64,000 nt of DNA from NCBI GenBank assembly GCA_004794655.1, contig SMMW01000147.1, positions 1,796,001 to 1,860,000 on the forward strand, given 5' to 3'. The notes below the pieces were generated by a model. The model was not told where the DNA came from, did no database searches, and saw only the letters and a list, made by a program, of their open reading frames with translations. Positions 49,082-60,730 of the stretch are shown in pieces. The translations under genes were made by a program, and so were the position numbers. How positions within the stretch are numbered: the stretch's first letter is position 1; each line of letters opens with the position of its first letter. This DNA is from Marisa cornuarietis (taxonomy: Eukaryota; Mollusca; Gastropoda; Architaenioglossa; Ampullariidae).

Positions 49082-50808
49082 CGTGCGACAGAGCGCATAA
49101 AGGAGTAGTGACCGTGACTAATAGAAGGGGGAGGAAGAGAGAAATGGCAGTTCCATCTGTTTACTTTTAGACTGCAAACTCTCATTTAATGAAATAAGGG
49201 CTGCACTTGTGAAAGAAGAGGTTGACCATGCCACTGCCAAACTTCGCTAAACGCAGTCGACTGTTGTTGAGGCATGAAGGTCTAGATCTGATGCTGGTTA
49301 AAAAAGTTGGAGAAGTTTACTATTGGATATAGATTTTTGTTACTGACAGGTTAATCTTTTCAGAATTGACAGACAGCTGATTGATGAGGTTAGTTCTGTT
49401 CCTGCAAATGGATTTTCTGAATTTAATCTATTGACTTCCTTGAATTATTTGGTTGGATGGTTGGTTCATTGGTTCGTTTCTCTCTCTCTCTCTCTGGGTG
49501 AAGTTGGGTGTGTGAACGCATGCGTAGTGAAACTGAAAAATCTCGATCAGAAAATGTGTCAGTTCATCAGTTCATGTCATGTAGTTGACTTTTTCTTTCG
49601 TCTTTTTTTAAACTTTGGTTCATTACAATTCCACTTTTTTCCAGACACATATTCTGATTTGTTTTTACCCAGAAGAGTAGCTTACTCTAGGTTTGATTAT
49701 AGTTTTATTCACATTTTCTCCCTGATTTGACTTTTGTATTAAAAAGCCGTCTAGAGTGAAGGAGAGAGTGAGTGGAGGTGAGGTGAGAAAGACCATCACT
49801 CGCAAGTAATAGCTTCACTTCCTCTTGCCCCGCCTCTTCTTTCTCCTCTGGCCACACTGGAGACTAGTAGATGTTTTCACCAATTACGTCCACTTGATAG
49901 GCTGATGGTGGCGCTGTCTTGGGGAGGCGTGCTGGCAGCTGCTTGATGAATTGAGGCGGGGGAGGCAAGAAGAGTTACAAGCCCCAGACCCCACACATGA
50001 AGCTGGACCCAGCAAAGTTGCAGAGCGTCCAGGCTGCTAGCCCAGAGTATTGACCAGCGATCTACAGCCCCTCTCTACAGTAGTACAACCATCTTGGTGT
50101 TAGTACACCACCAGTCCTGCATCCTCTGTTCGTTCATTATTGAGTTCTTGTTGCCTCAATCTCTTCAACAGCGGTTGGCTTTCTTTTCTTATCTCTTAAC
50201 TCACGTGGACAGAAGGTGAAGGTGCCTCGAAATGGACTTAAAACAAGGCAGGGGCTTACAGGACTTGAGAAGCGCAAATTATTTACCTCAGCGAACAACC
50301 TGAATTTCTATGACTTGAGCTCGGTGTGGGCGGGATGTAGGACGAATTTGGAACGAAGCATCTACAAACTTCCGGTCAATGGCTGAAGCATCTGATGAGA
50401 ACGCAGGTTGACAGCTAACCGGGGATAAAAAGGGGAGGGGGGTGGGATGGGAGAGTCAGGCGGAGTTTTGCAGGGTTAGAAATGTTGAGCTTCCGAAAAA
50501 CAGCTGTCGTGGATCTTTTGCGTTTTGTGTTGTTTTTTTTTCAAGGACAGGCGACCGCTATTAAAGGCAGATAACTATATTTCTCGGGCGCCTATCTTGC
50601 GCGTGCGTGTTTCAATCAAGAGATCTGTCTCCATATCGGTAAGCAGGCGGTTTCTCTTTCAGACGTTTTAGGGCGGCCGCCTCGGGTATTTCGCAGTAAA
50701 TCACAACTCCTCCTTTCCAATCCCACCTCGCCAATTTTGTCGCAGTTAAAAAAAAAGTAGACCTGCCCCTTCGTCTTTTCCTGCATTACTCCGAGTGCCT
50801 CCCCTCAC
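49081..50808. other. No gene recognised; G-rich and GC-rich patches
   Basis: No identifiable gene. A second G-quadruplex-like motif (GGGGAGGGGGGTGGGATGGG) lies at about 50432-50451. GC content rises from about 49800 onward, and the 50540-50700 stretch has many CpGs and a NotI-type GCGGCCGC. Confidence 0.3.
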
Positions 50809-51027
50809 CCCTCTCTCCAGAACCACCACCAGTCCTGCACTTGCGCGATCACTCCCCCACCAGCCTCCCAAACTCAAGAGCTGTAAAATTGCGTCGATGG
50901 GGGCCTCGGATGTCTTCGAACGGGAAAGGAATTTGACAACGCCGACAGAGGCTGCCCCCGACCTGACGTCGAAGAATAAGGTTCGGTCGATGTTGTCGGC
51001 ATTTTTACTGAGGCACCTCTTGCTGGC
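50809..51027 (-). CDS. Candidate internal exon, product unknown
   Basis: On the minus strand the stretch after ATTTTTTCTGCGACGATGAG (51047-51028) is open for 73 codons, up to GAGAGG|GGTGAGG, where a GTGAGG donor could lie (phase 0-0, 219 nt). Third positions are strongly C/G rich (GAC, GCC, ATC, TTC, GTC codons), unlike the flanking AT-rich DNA, which argues for protein coding on one strand. The peptide includes NADNIDRTLFFDVRSGAAS and matches nothing I know. The plus strand is also open here (50795-51310, which then runs into CA repeats), so strand and boundaries are uncertain. Confidence 0.25.
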
Positions 51028-51080
51028 CTCATCGTCGCAGAAAAAATGTGCGAGAATAAAGGAAAATACACCATCAGTAT

Positions 51081-51134
51081 GTCTCTCTCTCTCACACACA
51101 CAATTCAATTCATTCTCTCACACAAAATTCAATT

Positions 51135-51182
<48 letters not shown>

Positions 51183-51235
51183 CAAAATTCAATTTATTCT
51201 CTCTCCCTCACACACTCTCTCTCAATTCAATTCAT

Positions 51236-51273
<38 letters not shown>

Positions 51274-51276
51274 AGG
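51081..51276. repeat. Compound CT/CA and AATTCAATTCATTC repeat
   Basis: Alternating blocks of (CT)n, (CA)n and a recurring AATTCAATTCATTCTCTC module. The long Ser/His/Thr frames over it are low-complexity artefacts. Confidence 0.9.
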
Positions 51277-52844
51277 CGCTTGTGCGCACATGCAGGCACA
51301 AAAGTTTTAGCTTTTAGAATAGCAGTCAGTCCGTTTTAGACGGAGAGGGAAGAAGCATCTTGTCAGCTTGGTCGCTTATATTTTCAGAGGATCTATTGGC
51401 ATCAAAAGCTTTTTACAGAATAAATCTGTATCTACTCTGCTTCTCTCCTGTCTGAGAGCCCCTTACTTTAATAGTTTAAACATGTACTTGATCTTGCTTG
51501 TCTGGTATCTCGGAGACCCCTACACTCCGTAACTCTCAGACGATGGCGGCCGTTCCCATGGAAGTGCTTCATCTTCTGTCCTCCTCACGACAAAATCAAC
51601 AGGTTGTCAGACCTATTGATGATCTTGCCTTTTGCTAAGGCAGAGGTACAGGTTTCGTTCGTCTGTATCCGATCAATTCTTTTTATATCCGAAGGGGATT
51701 GGTCTCACCCCCGGATACCACAATTCGCACACACTGAAGTCCCTGATTTTACATAAAACCGATCCACTTTCTCATGAGTAATTTAAAATCATCTCTAGAA
51801 TACTAATGATACAGAACATAAAGTAAATACTATGTAAATATTTGTTATATAAGTTGTTACTGGTCTATGAGAAAAATCTTGCATAATAATCAAGCGTAGT
51901 ATTGCGCTCATTCCTCAGTTCTTCATCCTTGTATTCAGTTAATGTTTTTCATTTTGTCATCTGTTTGCTGATACTTGTGTTTCTGGTATGGATGACTGTC
52001 GGTTTGTTTGTGGTCTTTCGTGTGCAGCACATTGAGTTAAATCTACACCGGTAAATGCTCTTAAGAAATTCACATATTATTATTTGCTTAGGAATAATAA
52101 GAAAAAAGTCTGTAGCTGTTCCGTAGAGACACAGCACAAGTCACGAGTGGACAAGTCGCGAGGTGAGCAGTGATCACTGTAAGCACTAAGCACTGGAGAA
52201 ATGACAGGAGGCTGCAGTAGAGAGTGTCTAGTCATCACTTTCTTCGCGTGGGATTCAGTTCTCGGGGCGCGGCATTTGAACGTTTCAATTTTTAAAACAT
52301 TCTGGATTTTCTTCCAATATTTTCCATTTGTGGTTTGTTGAATCACCAGCTGCGCAAAACCCAGATAAGGAGGGTCGAGAGATACACAGTTTGATCTTAT
52401 TAGATTTATGCTAACATTATTATACACTGGCTTCTAGGCTGATTATAGTTGAAACTAGCGTGCCTCTTTATGTAACTTTGTGCTAATAGACCAGTCGACG
52501 ACATGCAACCCACAAGGCTCTGAATCAGTAAATCTAAGATTTCGTTAGACGTTTTCTTCTCTGTCATTCAACAGCTGTTACCTTTCCCTTTCTTTAGGCA
52601 GTCCTTCTATCATTTTACTATCTACCTTCTACTTTTTCCTCGACCTTGACCTCCTAAAATCTATTCATATTCCCTAAATCTTTTTTTGTTGTCATAAAAT
52701 CATCATTGTGTTCACTGAGAGAGACAACTTTTTTTCTTCTTCCACTATTTTAATGTATGCTTTTCTTTCAAAAAAAGAAGGTAGAAAGAAACGCGAGACA
52801 GAAAAAATGAGATCTCGTCAAAATGAATTTGTCTTTCATTTCAG
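51277..52844. other. Region upstream of the receptor's first coding exon
   Basis: No clear gene. It includes the intron sequence leading to the acceptor at 52843-52844. A pyrimidine-rich region at about 52540-52690 precedes it. A 115-codon minus-strand frame at 52080-52427 has no recognisable domain. Confidence 0.4.
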
Positions 52845-53142
52845 GCAAAATGGAAGTATTTCTATCTGTTGTTAACAAGACGGAGCTTGCCTCAAGTCAA
52901 CTGTTCGTGAATGAGACTTCACTGGCCATGACGCCAGGAGCAACAACTCTGGACACAAACATGACGTCATCTTTCAACGTGACAGGCAACGGGACATTGG
53001 ACCCAATGGACCGGAACCACACCCGTAGCTACGGGCGCTACGGACCCATGGAACAGTTCACCCTCTTCTGGGCCGCGTACTACATAAACCACTACTATCT
53101 GGTGGTTGTGGCCGCTGTTGGATTTCCTGGAAACTTGCTGAG
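52845..53142 (+). CDS. Class A GPCR, first coding exon (N-terminal tail and TM1)
   Basis: This begins a rhodopsin-family receptor, a plasma-membrane protein that would couple an extracellular ligand to a heterotrimeric G protein. The exon starts after the acceptor GTCTTTCATTTCAG; translation starts at 52850 (GCAAAATGG, A at -3 and G at +4). I prefer this over the in-frame upstream ATG at 52823, which lies in the pyrimidine tract. The 98 residues include six N-glycosylation sequons (N9, N21, N37, N43, N47, N56) in a tail without a signal peptide. A hydrophobic TM1 (residues about 80-97) ends in GFPGNLLS with the conserved GN pair. The exon ends AG|GTAAAA in phase 2. The AG joins the T of the next exon to make Ser98. 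Style resembles invertebrate peptide receptors; the ligand cannot be read from this. Confidence 0.88.
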
Positions 53143-53289
53143 GTAAAAAAAAAAAAAAACACCCACCCACTCACACACAAACACACGCACACACCCACAC
53201 ACACACACGCACTCACCCCCCCCCACACACACACACACGCACACCCCCACATCCACCCATCCACGCACAATACACACACACACACACAG

Positions 53290-53341
<52 letters not shown>

Positions 53342-53345
53342 TGCC
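53143..53345 (+). repeat. Poly-A and (CA)n tract at the 5' end of receptor intron 1
   Basis: The donor GTAAAA is embedded in a run of about 15 A. About 190 bp of CA/CCA/CACG repeats follow, starting some 20 bp into the intron. CA repeats next to donors are known hnRNP L binding sequence in other animals. Whether that matters here is inference. Confidence 0.9.
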
Positions 53346-54545
53346 TAAATGAAACTTTCGCAATGATTATGATACAACATAAAAAGAGACATCTAATAAT
53401 AATTTTATTATCAGAAAACCCCCTAAGCTAGGCATTTTTTTTTACAATTGGCAGTCGACATATTTCTGCATTTTCGCCAAAATGTGGGATTTTTCCCCTT
53501 GGTGCAAACAGGAAAAAGAAAGAAAAAGAAAACAAAACTTGGTAATTTTCTTTCCCAGTTGGCTGACACTGAAGATGTAACAGGTAGAAAAACACAAATG
53601 TCGGTGTCATTCCGCTAAGCAGGCTTTCTTATATTTTAGGGCCTGGGGATTGTTTATCGCCAGAAAAAGAAAAAATTTAATGCATCAATGCCAGGTCCGC
53701 CTCAGGGTGCATTTAGAATAAATTGTATTATACACAATAACACAATACTCACAAGAAATGCACAGAATATCTGGGGATTTTTGTGCAAAATATACAGCGC
53801 ATAAAAGCAAATAAGTAAATCATTAATTAAATGTTTTCTACATAGATAATAACAACATTAAGATTCATTCAGTTTCTCCTTCTCGTCAGTGAGGCAGACA
53901 AATTATAATTCTTCTCAATTTTATCAGACTCGGTAACACATCAATTTCAGCGTTACCATCTGTCTAACCTTGCATGAATTTTGTTTTTTTCCCCCAGTAG
54001 AATTTAAGAACCAGTTCATATCTTTCTGGTTTGTAAAATTTACATAAAAGCATATTGTGGTATTGACCTACAGTGTCTTCCAGACTGCATTTGTTTTATA
54101 TCTTGGCACATTATTATATTCTTCCGTTTGTAAAGGAACATTGCCATTTGTTGTCCTCAATGTAATAAAAGATATTATTTGGCTTACGGTACAACAGAAA
54201 TACATTTTATGATCGTAGCAAATGCCGCTGTTGTGTATATAATAACATCACCAATGTGTATACTGATAAAAAGAAATCTTGTTCTTAAACCAGTTGAAAC
54301 TGAGCTGCAGAGTAACCTGACTGATCCTAATCCATAATAAACTTAAATTATTCCGAGTGGTTTTAATGGCTGTAATTTATATCAGAGCTGATGGTTGTGG
54401 TTATGTAATTTAAAGGTAACTGATATGAAAAACTTGAAAACGCTAGAGGCATTTGCAGGATTTACCAATAAATACAGAGAATTCAACATGATGCTTTAGT
54501 TACTAATCTAATGAATCAAGTTCTCCGAAGACCGTTGCTTTGAGA
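53346..54545. other. Receptor intron 1, nothing identified
   Basis: AT-rich intron sequence with no recognisable element apart from homopolymer runs. Confidence 0.6.
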
Positions 54546-54548
54546 ATG

Positions 54549-54760
54549 CATCATCATCAATCATCAATCATCATCAATCATCAATCATCATCATCAATCA
54601 TCAATCATCAATCATCAATCATCATCAATCATCAATCATCATCATCATCAATCATCCATCATCATCAATCATCCATCAATCATTAATCATCATCATCAAT
54701 CTGTATAGCGCATGATAACGCTCGTGAAGGAGCATGCTCTAAGCGCTTGAGACAAAAATA
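54549..54760 (-). mobile_element. SINE or LINE 3' tail with (ATGATTG)n-type repeats
   Basis: On the minus strand AAGCGCTTAGAGCATGCTCC leads through CGCTATACAGATTG into about 150 bp of ATGATG/ATTG repeats. The AAGCGCTTAGAGC and GCGCTATA pairing is a conserved 3' module of many animal SINEs that ends in a simple repeat, so the repeat is probably a retrotransposon tail and not an independent microsatellite. No tRNA-like head is visible upstream (plus 54760-54960). Confidence 0.5.
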
Positions 54761-55859
54761 AGACATCCGAAGAGCAAAAGGATCAGCAACAGTACTGACA
54801 AGGAATAAAAGACAAATCTAGAATACACAAAGAGGAATCAGCAAACAGTAAGGACTGAGAGTGAGTTATGTTAAAATGCAGAGGGAAATAAGAGTGAGTG
54901 TGAGGAAGAAGGATTAGTACTATGTTGTTAGGGGCAATCTTCATGGATGAGATGCATTGTGAGTGCACCTTTAAATGATTCGATTGTTTTTTAACTTAGT
55001 GTATAGAAACTTATTTACATTTATAGAGTTAGGCCAAAACAGTTAGACACTGACTTCCCAACCGCGCAGGAATCTGGGTGTTTGTAACATCAAACATACA
55101 TGTTCATAATAGTACCAACATCAAACAGATTGAATATCAGGTAGTACTTCTAAATTTTCATAACAATAAAAAAGCTGAGATGCTCTATCGTACAGATTTT
55201 TCTGACCTGCTTAAAAACGTATCACAACAATTAATGTTAAGAAGTAAATAAAATAGTTCGTAAACTACACCAAGATCTGTGAAGATGAGGTGCAACGAAA
55301 TCTTTAGAAGCTAAGGACTCAGGCAGCAGGAGAGGTGGTCGTGCGGCGTTGCTTACTTTGTGCTTATCAGTATATTATTATGATATTATTATGATATTAG
55401 TAGTATATTGACTGGTTAAAGGGTGTTACGTGCCGTTAGTTTTCAAGTACTCTTAGCTATCTCCGGATAGGGGATTACAGCACGTGCTGAACATCCCAGC
55501 ATGGCGATGTAGGGTAGATGCACTTCAAAAATCAAAACACGTATGTTCGCAATTTCTCTCTCTGCTTAGAGATAATAAATTTACTGGCGGTGTGATTTGA
55601 ATGTGTATAAATCTGTTATAATATGCTAACAGAAACATTTGTCGATTTTAAACACATTTAGCGTTGCTTGATTGTTCAAATAATTTTTTCAGCTGTGTTT
55701 TTTTAAAGTATGCTACTCACAAAACGTTAAGGGTGAGGTAACATTAATTTGATCATTTAAAAATAAAGCGTGAGAAGATTTTTTTCTTTGCAAGACAATT
55801 CCATTCCAATAAATGCACAGTTAAGCAAGCACCCGCATGTAACAACACGTCTCAAGAAA
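54761..55859. other. Receptor intron 1, nothing identified
   Basis: No element recognised between the repeat tail and the Tc1 relic. Confidence 0.5.
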
Positions 55860-56580
55860 TGTCAGTATTCTTTGACACGGTCAAGAACTTGTGGCCACTC
55901 TCTGCTGCCACACACTCAATGTATCTCTTTCGGATACGTGTCACGTGACGTGCTTGCCCAACAGTAAGGCACTCCTCCTCCTGCATTACCTCCTCTATTT
56001 CCTCCTGTATGACCTGTAAGAGCTGGGCCCTGTTTTTCGCCTGTGGGCGCTTTGCTGGAACGCAGGGTCCCAAGATGTCCTACACCAAGCCGTGGACTTG
56101 CAAAATGTCAGTCACCTCGCCATCAACATGGGGAGAGGCTTTGCTGCACTGAACCTGAACTCATGTTCTGTAAATTCGCCATGATAAGAGGCTCCACAAT
56201 CTCGTCTGCCATCACAGTGGACCACAGAAACACTTCACTCGTCAGCACAGAGCGGTCTGCCATCTTGTCCAACACTGATGAAGTCTGCACCACGACCACC
56301 GCGAGTCTCGCCCAATGCTTGTGTCAGTACTTGTGTCAGTGCGTGTGTCAGTTCCTGTGTCAGTGGCACGCGGCTGGCTTTAGGTTATACTGGTGCAGGC
56401 GATTGCGAAGATCTGCTACTGACGTTAATATATGTTATCATACGTTCTACAGTGATGGATTCTGTTGCAAAGAGCTGTCAGCCTTATGAACTGATCGTCC
56501 TTGTGTCCCATCAATCGGTATCTGAAAGATCGAGGGCTTTGATCAGTTCTGTCCGTCATCTGAAATTGTTCCAGCAGTAG
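55860..56580 (-). pseudogene. Decayed Tc1-like (Tc1/mariner) transposase
   Basis: The minus strand carries, in order and in changing frames, pieces matching the Tc1-like cut-and-paste transposase layout: KDDQFIRLTALCNR (N-terminal DNA-binding region, about 56550), DLRNRLHQYNLKPA (about 56400), VEPLIMANLQNM (catalytic core, about 56190), a TDILQVHGL-like piece, then DILGPCVPAKRPQAKNRAQL and ARHVTRIRKRYIECVAAESG (C-terminal end). The segment normally holding the WPA-SPDLNPIEH motif between the last two blocks is deleted. Stops and frameshifts are several. A 12-13-bp tandem repeat (TGTGTCAGT at its core, four copies, about 56316-56366) has expanded inside it. Clearly dead; sits antisense in receptor intron 1. 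Confidence 0.75.
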
Positions 56581-56589
56581 CTAAATGAC

Positions 56590-56939
56590 ACAGGGGCGCG
56601 CTCCCAGCCTTCGGGACAGATTTTGCTGCAGCCATCCCAAAGCCCGGCCACAATCCATTAGTGTCAAATGTCGTCTTGGGGGGCATGTTTGTTTTAGTCC
56701 CTTATTTATTTATTTTTTTAAATACCAATTCCTGCTTAACAACCAGTGTACAATATTTTCACTACCCATGGCTTAGATCTACACTAGGCAGCTTTTACAC
56801 AGTCGAAGGTTTGGTTAACCAGTTCATTTATTCAGCCTTGAATGGGTTCTAGTTGACCAATGGCTCTACTGGTGGACCGGTACTGGTCGTCGTGGGAGAG
56901 TGGCTAGCTAGAAACAAAGGGATGGACGCAGCTGCTGAC
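56590..56939. other. Receptor intron 1, nothing identified
   Basis: Sequence between the two transposon relics. A pyrimidine/AT-rich part at 56690-56730 is the only notable composition. Confidence 0.5.
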
Positions 56940-58140
56940 CAGGGCTGCCTGTCTTGAGCGACGGTGAGTAGGTCATGCGTGTCACTTGACCGGTACCTGT
57001 CGTTAAGGGGATCACATGGATAGACGTGGCAACTGACAGGGCCCGTCACTCGCGCCTGTTTTGGTTGATAGTCAGCAGGTCCTGTACAGGACGACCAGTC
57101 CAGTCTTTGACGTTCGTAAATCAGTTCTACCTTAGGCCACCGCTGCGTCGACTATCCTCCGAGGTGTCTTGAAGAATAGTCTTCAACAAGGTGTCGTGCC
57201 GGGTTATATGGCCAGACCAGACGAGCTGCTGCTTGAGTGTTGTAAGTAAAGGTTCCTGGTGTCCTACGAGTATGACAACCGTGCTTTATACAATGTCACT
57301 GGTTTTATGTTCATTGTACGAGATCCGGAGCAGCCTCCTTCATCATGCACTTGCTCTCAAACACCTGGATTCTCCTCTCCGTATCTGAAAGCAAAGTCCA
57401 CGCTTAACTTCCGTAGAGCAGGATCTGTACTGCAAGGATACAGTCTGTACTTTGTAGTAAACCTCCTGTATGGCTGTGCCTGACCATTGCCGCTGTTGCT
57501 GTTGCGATCCTGATGCGGTCATCTGTCTTGGAGCTGCCGTCATTGGAGAAGTTTGTTCCCAAGTACCTACGGCTGTTTACCTCTTCAATCCGTATCCCGT
57601 TCATGTAGATCTATGCTCTGCCGTTTCCAGTTATTATAACTTTACTCTTATCAGAGCTGGTTTCTATTCCATATACGTTCGAAGTGTCTGTCAATCTGTT
57701 TGTGAGATCTTGGAATTCTTTATTAGTATTTGCTAACAGGTCTATGTCATCTGAAAGGCGTAGGTTTCAAACCGGCCTTTCACCAATGTAAATGAAAATA
57801 TGGTGGTCGTGTAGGGTTCCACACATGATGTTCTCCAAGATGATCTGTACCGCTGATAGGGTGAACCATTGACGTACTCCTACTGTGGTGAGAAAGTCCG
57901 CTCCTCTCTGGTTATACGGCCTTCGATGACTTGGACTAGGCCTTCGAAGTAAAATTTTCGAATTACATGCCATAGCCCCTCGTGCCAGACTCTTTTTAAA
58001 GTCTATCAAGTTGTGATGCGACGGTTAATAACCTGCTCAGCTGTGCTTCTACCTTCTCCGAAGCCAGCCTTTTCTTCTGCTAGCAGTTCCTCCACGGTGG
58101 TGCTAATGCGGTTCTGTATTACTTTCAGCATGACTACACC
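56940..58140 (-). pseudogene. Decayed LINE reverse transcriptase (different family from 60731)
   Basis: Translating the minus strand in shifting frames gives the RT and C-terminal order of a non-LTR element: VEELLAEEKAGFGEGRSTAEQ, then IDFKKSL (motif A region), FLTTVGVRQW (normally GVRQG), NLRLSDDIDLL (motif C with the Asp pair), NGIRIEEVNSRRYLGTNFS, IRIATATAAM, GHITRHDTLLKTILQ and VKDWTGRPVQDLL. Stops and frameshifts interrupt it at least five times, so it is an old relic. The string IRIATATAAM followed by GHxTRH is a layout I associate with a widespread invertebrate LINE family. I do not assign a clade. It is truncated at its 5' end near 58140 and lies antisense in receptor intron 1. Confidence 0.85.
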
Positions 58141-60539
58141 TACACACAAAAAGTCCTGGTTATTCCTCTTCTAAAAGATTTTAGTATTCACATCACATAA
58201 CATCCGGGCACACAAGCGCACGAGAGACGATATCTTCATCACCACTTACGTTGTCATCGTCGTCGAAAACAAAATCAGTTGGCCTGTATGTGATCATTTA
58301 TTACAAGATCTTTTGGGTGTAATAAACCCATCAACTTGTTTTCTGCCCAGACCTATGTAGATGCTTACACTTCACGTTCATAGTAGGTCAAAGCCGTGAC
58401 GCCATTAGAATGCACGGATATGCTGACAACTTCGAGACTACAACCCTGATATCAGTGATATGACCGCTTGTTAATTAGGTGCAGACCCAACATGAATGTC
58501 GTTTAATTTTTAACCTCATTCTATTCACATTGGTTAGCTTGGCTAATGAAAATGTAAGGGAGTTATTTGCTCACATTTGGGGCGTTGATTTCGCTCAGGG
58601 AACACTGCTCAGACATTTAAAGCACTATTTGATCTGGTCAACCTACTTCTCTGTTTAATAAATAACTTCAAAGACTGTCATTTACTTTTACATCAGTAGT
58701 GGTGGCAGTAGTGATGGTAGTACTAACATCCTTACTATTCATTTTTTGAGTTTGAAAAAAGATCTGATTCTAACTTTCAACCAGAACGATATCACAGAGC
58801 AGACTTGTTGTTCTTGTGTTTAAGAGATGTTAGCATCGGCAGTGTAGCCACACATAGGACGCTAAATGGAGAGGAAGGTTGTAGAGAAAGATAAGTGTAG
58901 CTGGGGTCATACTAACTAGTGTGTTTCGCCAGTCCAAGAAGCGGAGAGTTCCTGAGGGCGATCTTTAATTGAGCTCCCGCCCATGTTTGTCGGTGGTCAA
59001 TGAAATCAATAAGAGTCTAGAAAGAAAGATATGCAAACACAGAGTCACCCCTTCCTAAGCTGGGAAGAATGCTACGGAAGAAAGAGGAGGAGGAAAAATG
59101 AAAAATAAGAAACGACAGATAAAGTAAAAGAAAGAGAAAAATTAGGAACGCAAATATGGCATCCGGTTGATATTTGTGACTGGAAAAATAATTTTCAACT
59201 AAAGAAATTAATTATTTATCATTGAATTTAAAAAGTCGGGAACTAATCGTGTACAACGTGACCTATTTCTAGGCTCTTGAGCATCGTGAGCCTCCAAATG
59301 GTAATAGGTCAGATTCCAGTCCAGAAGACTCCTGGCAATTACTAACTCTCCTTGTCCTCCTACGAGTGGTTAATCGAATTGCACAATTCTAGACCAACCC
59401 TACAAATCTTCTTTACATGGACTCGTAAACTTTACGAAAACGGAAACCATAGGATGATAAGTTAATGTGATTTCCATTTTTTTGACCGTTAAATGACAAT
59501 TTTTCGACTGATTGGGTGAGGCCAAGTGTAAGGTACTGTTTGCCAAAATCTGGGTAAACATCTCCTTCCGTTCTCGAGATACACGCCTACAAACATCACG
59601 CGCTGAGGTCAGCAACACATGTACCACCTTAGTGCTTAGATACGTTGTGTGTGGCTCCTCCATTGGAAAGCTGGGAATATGTGATTGGATATACCGTGAT
59701 GACAAAATTCTGGCCACTTTCTGTGTATATCATCTTGCACCGAGTTTTACTTCATCAAAAAAATAATGTTGCACCCCAGTAGTCCTTTAGCCCCCATTTT
59801 ACATTTCATGTTCATTGTAGGACTAAAGTCAATCTACAGTTATGGTTAGTTAACTTTCATCTCATGCTTTCAGCGAAGGTGCAGTCTAAACTCTCCTAGG
59901 GAAAAAAGACAAATAGATCGATTGTTGAGAATCCACGGAGAATTATGGCCTCCAACAAATATAATCATCAAATTGTCGAGTACAAGAAAAAGATAAAAGA
60001 ATAAACGAGAAAGGAAAGGAGAAGAAATAACAATGTTTGTTTTTTTCTGGTACTTGATTAATTCGTTTAGATGACATCTCATTGCACAGATCTACAGCTT
60101 TCCCAGCACCATTACATTATTTCTAAATGCATGTAAACGTTTTCTGTTGATAATATTCTTTTTCTCTTATCTGTGCCCTTCTTCTACTAATCCTTTTTCT
60201 GCTCCTTCTTTCTTTTCTTTTCTTTATTTCTTTCTTTCTTTCCTTCTTTTAATTTGTTGAGTTCAGTTATTGCATCACAATGAGACTATAAGTACCATGC
60301 GAGATGTTATCTTTTTCATTATTGTTATCTGTGGTAGTTATGGAGTGTGGACCGTGTGCAATGTTTGCATTATCCTCGCCTTTGTAATGTTTGTATCTTC
60401 GTTCATATGTCAACAGCTTGTGTCTTTGTAATATTCGTTTCTTCAGTCAGATATGTACGTTTTGGGCTGGGGCCCTATCCATCTATTTTTTCATTGCCGC
60501 ATGTTATCAGTAAATAAATTTGTTTCTTTCTGTCTCCAG
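58141..60539. other. 3' part of receptor intron 1
   Basis: No element recognised. A TTTC-rich pyrimidine stretch lies at about 60200-60250. The intron ends TTTGTTTCTTTCTGTCTCCAG, a strong acceptor. Confidence 0.5.
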
Positions 60540-60648
60540 TCTCCTCACCATTCTCAAGATGAAGCCCTTTACATCACCTTCTATCTATGTTGCCGCTCTG
60601 GCCATCTCTGACAACCTTTGTCTCATCGCCAAAACATTTCTTTTGCAG
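60540..60648 (+). CDS. Class A GPCR, second coding exon (TM1 end, IL1, TM2)
   Basis: A 109-nt exon: one base completes Ser98 and 36 codons follow (residues 99-134), ending CAG|GTGAGC in phase 0. The joined sequence runs GNLLS, LLTILKMKPFTSPSIYVAAL, AISDNLCLIAKTFLLQ. This gives the end of TM1, a short basic intracellular loop 1 (KMKPFTSPS) and TM2 with the conserved LAxSD core; D122 corresponds to Asp 2.50, the sodium-site aspartate of class A receptors. Both splice sites are strong. The in-frame join across a 7.4-kb intron is the best evidence that exons 1 and 2 belong to one gene. Confidence 0.92.
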
Positions 60649-60730
60649 GTGAGCATGTGCGCATGCACGTACGCACACACACAGAGAAAAAGAGAAATGC
60701 ATGATTGGATATTGATGAATTACGCATATG

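Noticed and set aside
50795..51310. A 171-codon plus-strand frame
   Set aside because: Its second half is CT/CA and AATTCAATTCATTC repeat. The first part competes with the minus-strand frame, so I list the region only as a low-confidence candidate.
52823..52849. Upstream in-frame ATG of the receptor (MNLSFISGK)
   Set aside because: It lies within the pyrimidine tract and acceptor of the exon, so it would be intronic. The ATG at 52850 directly follows the acceptor and has a better context.
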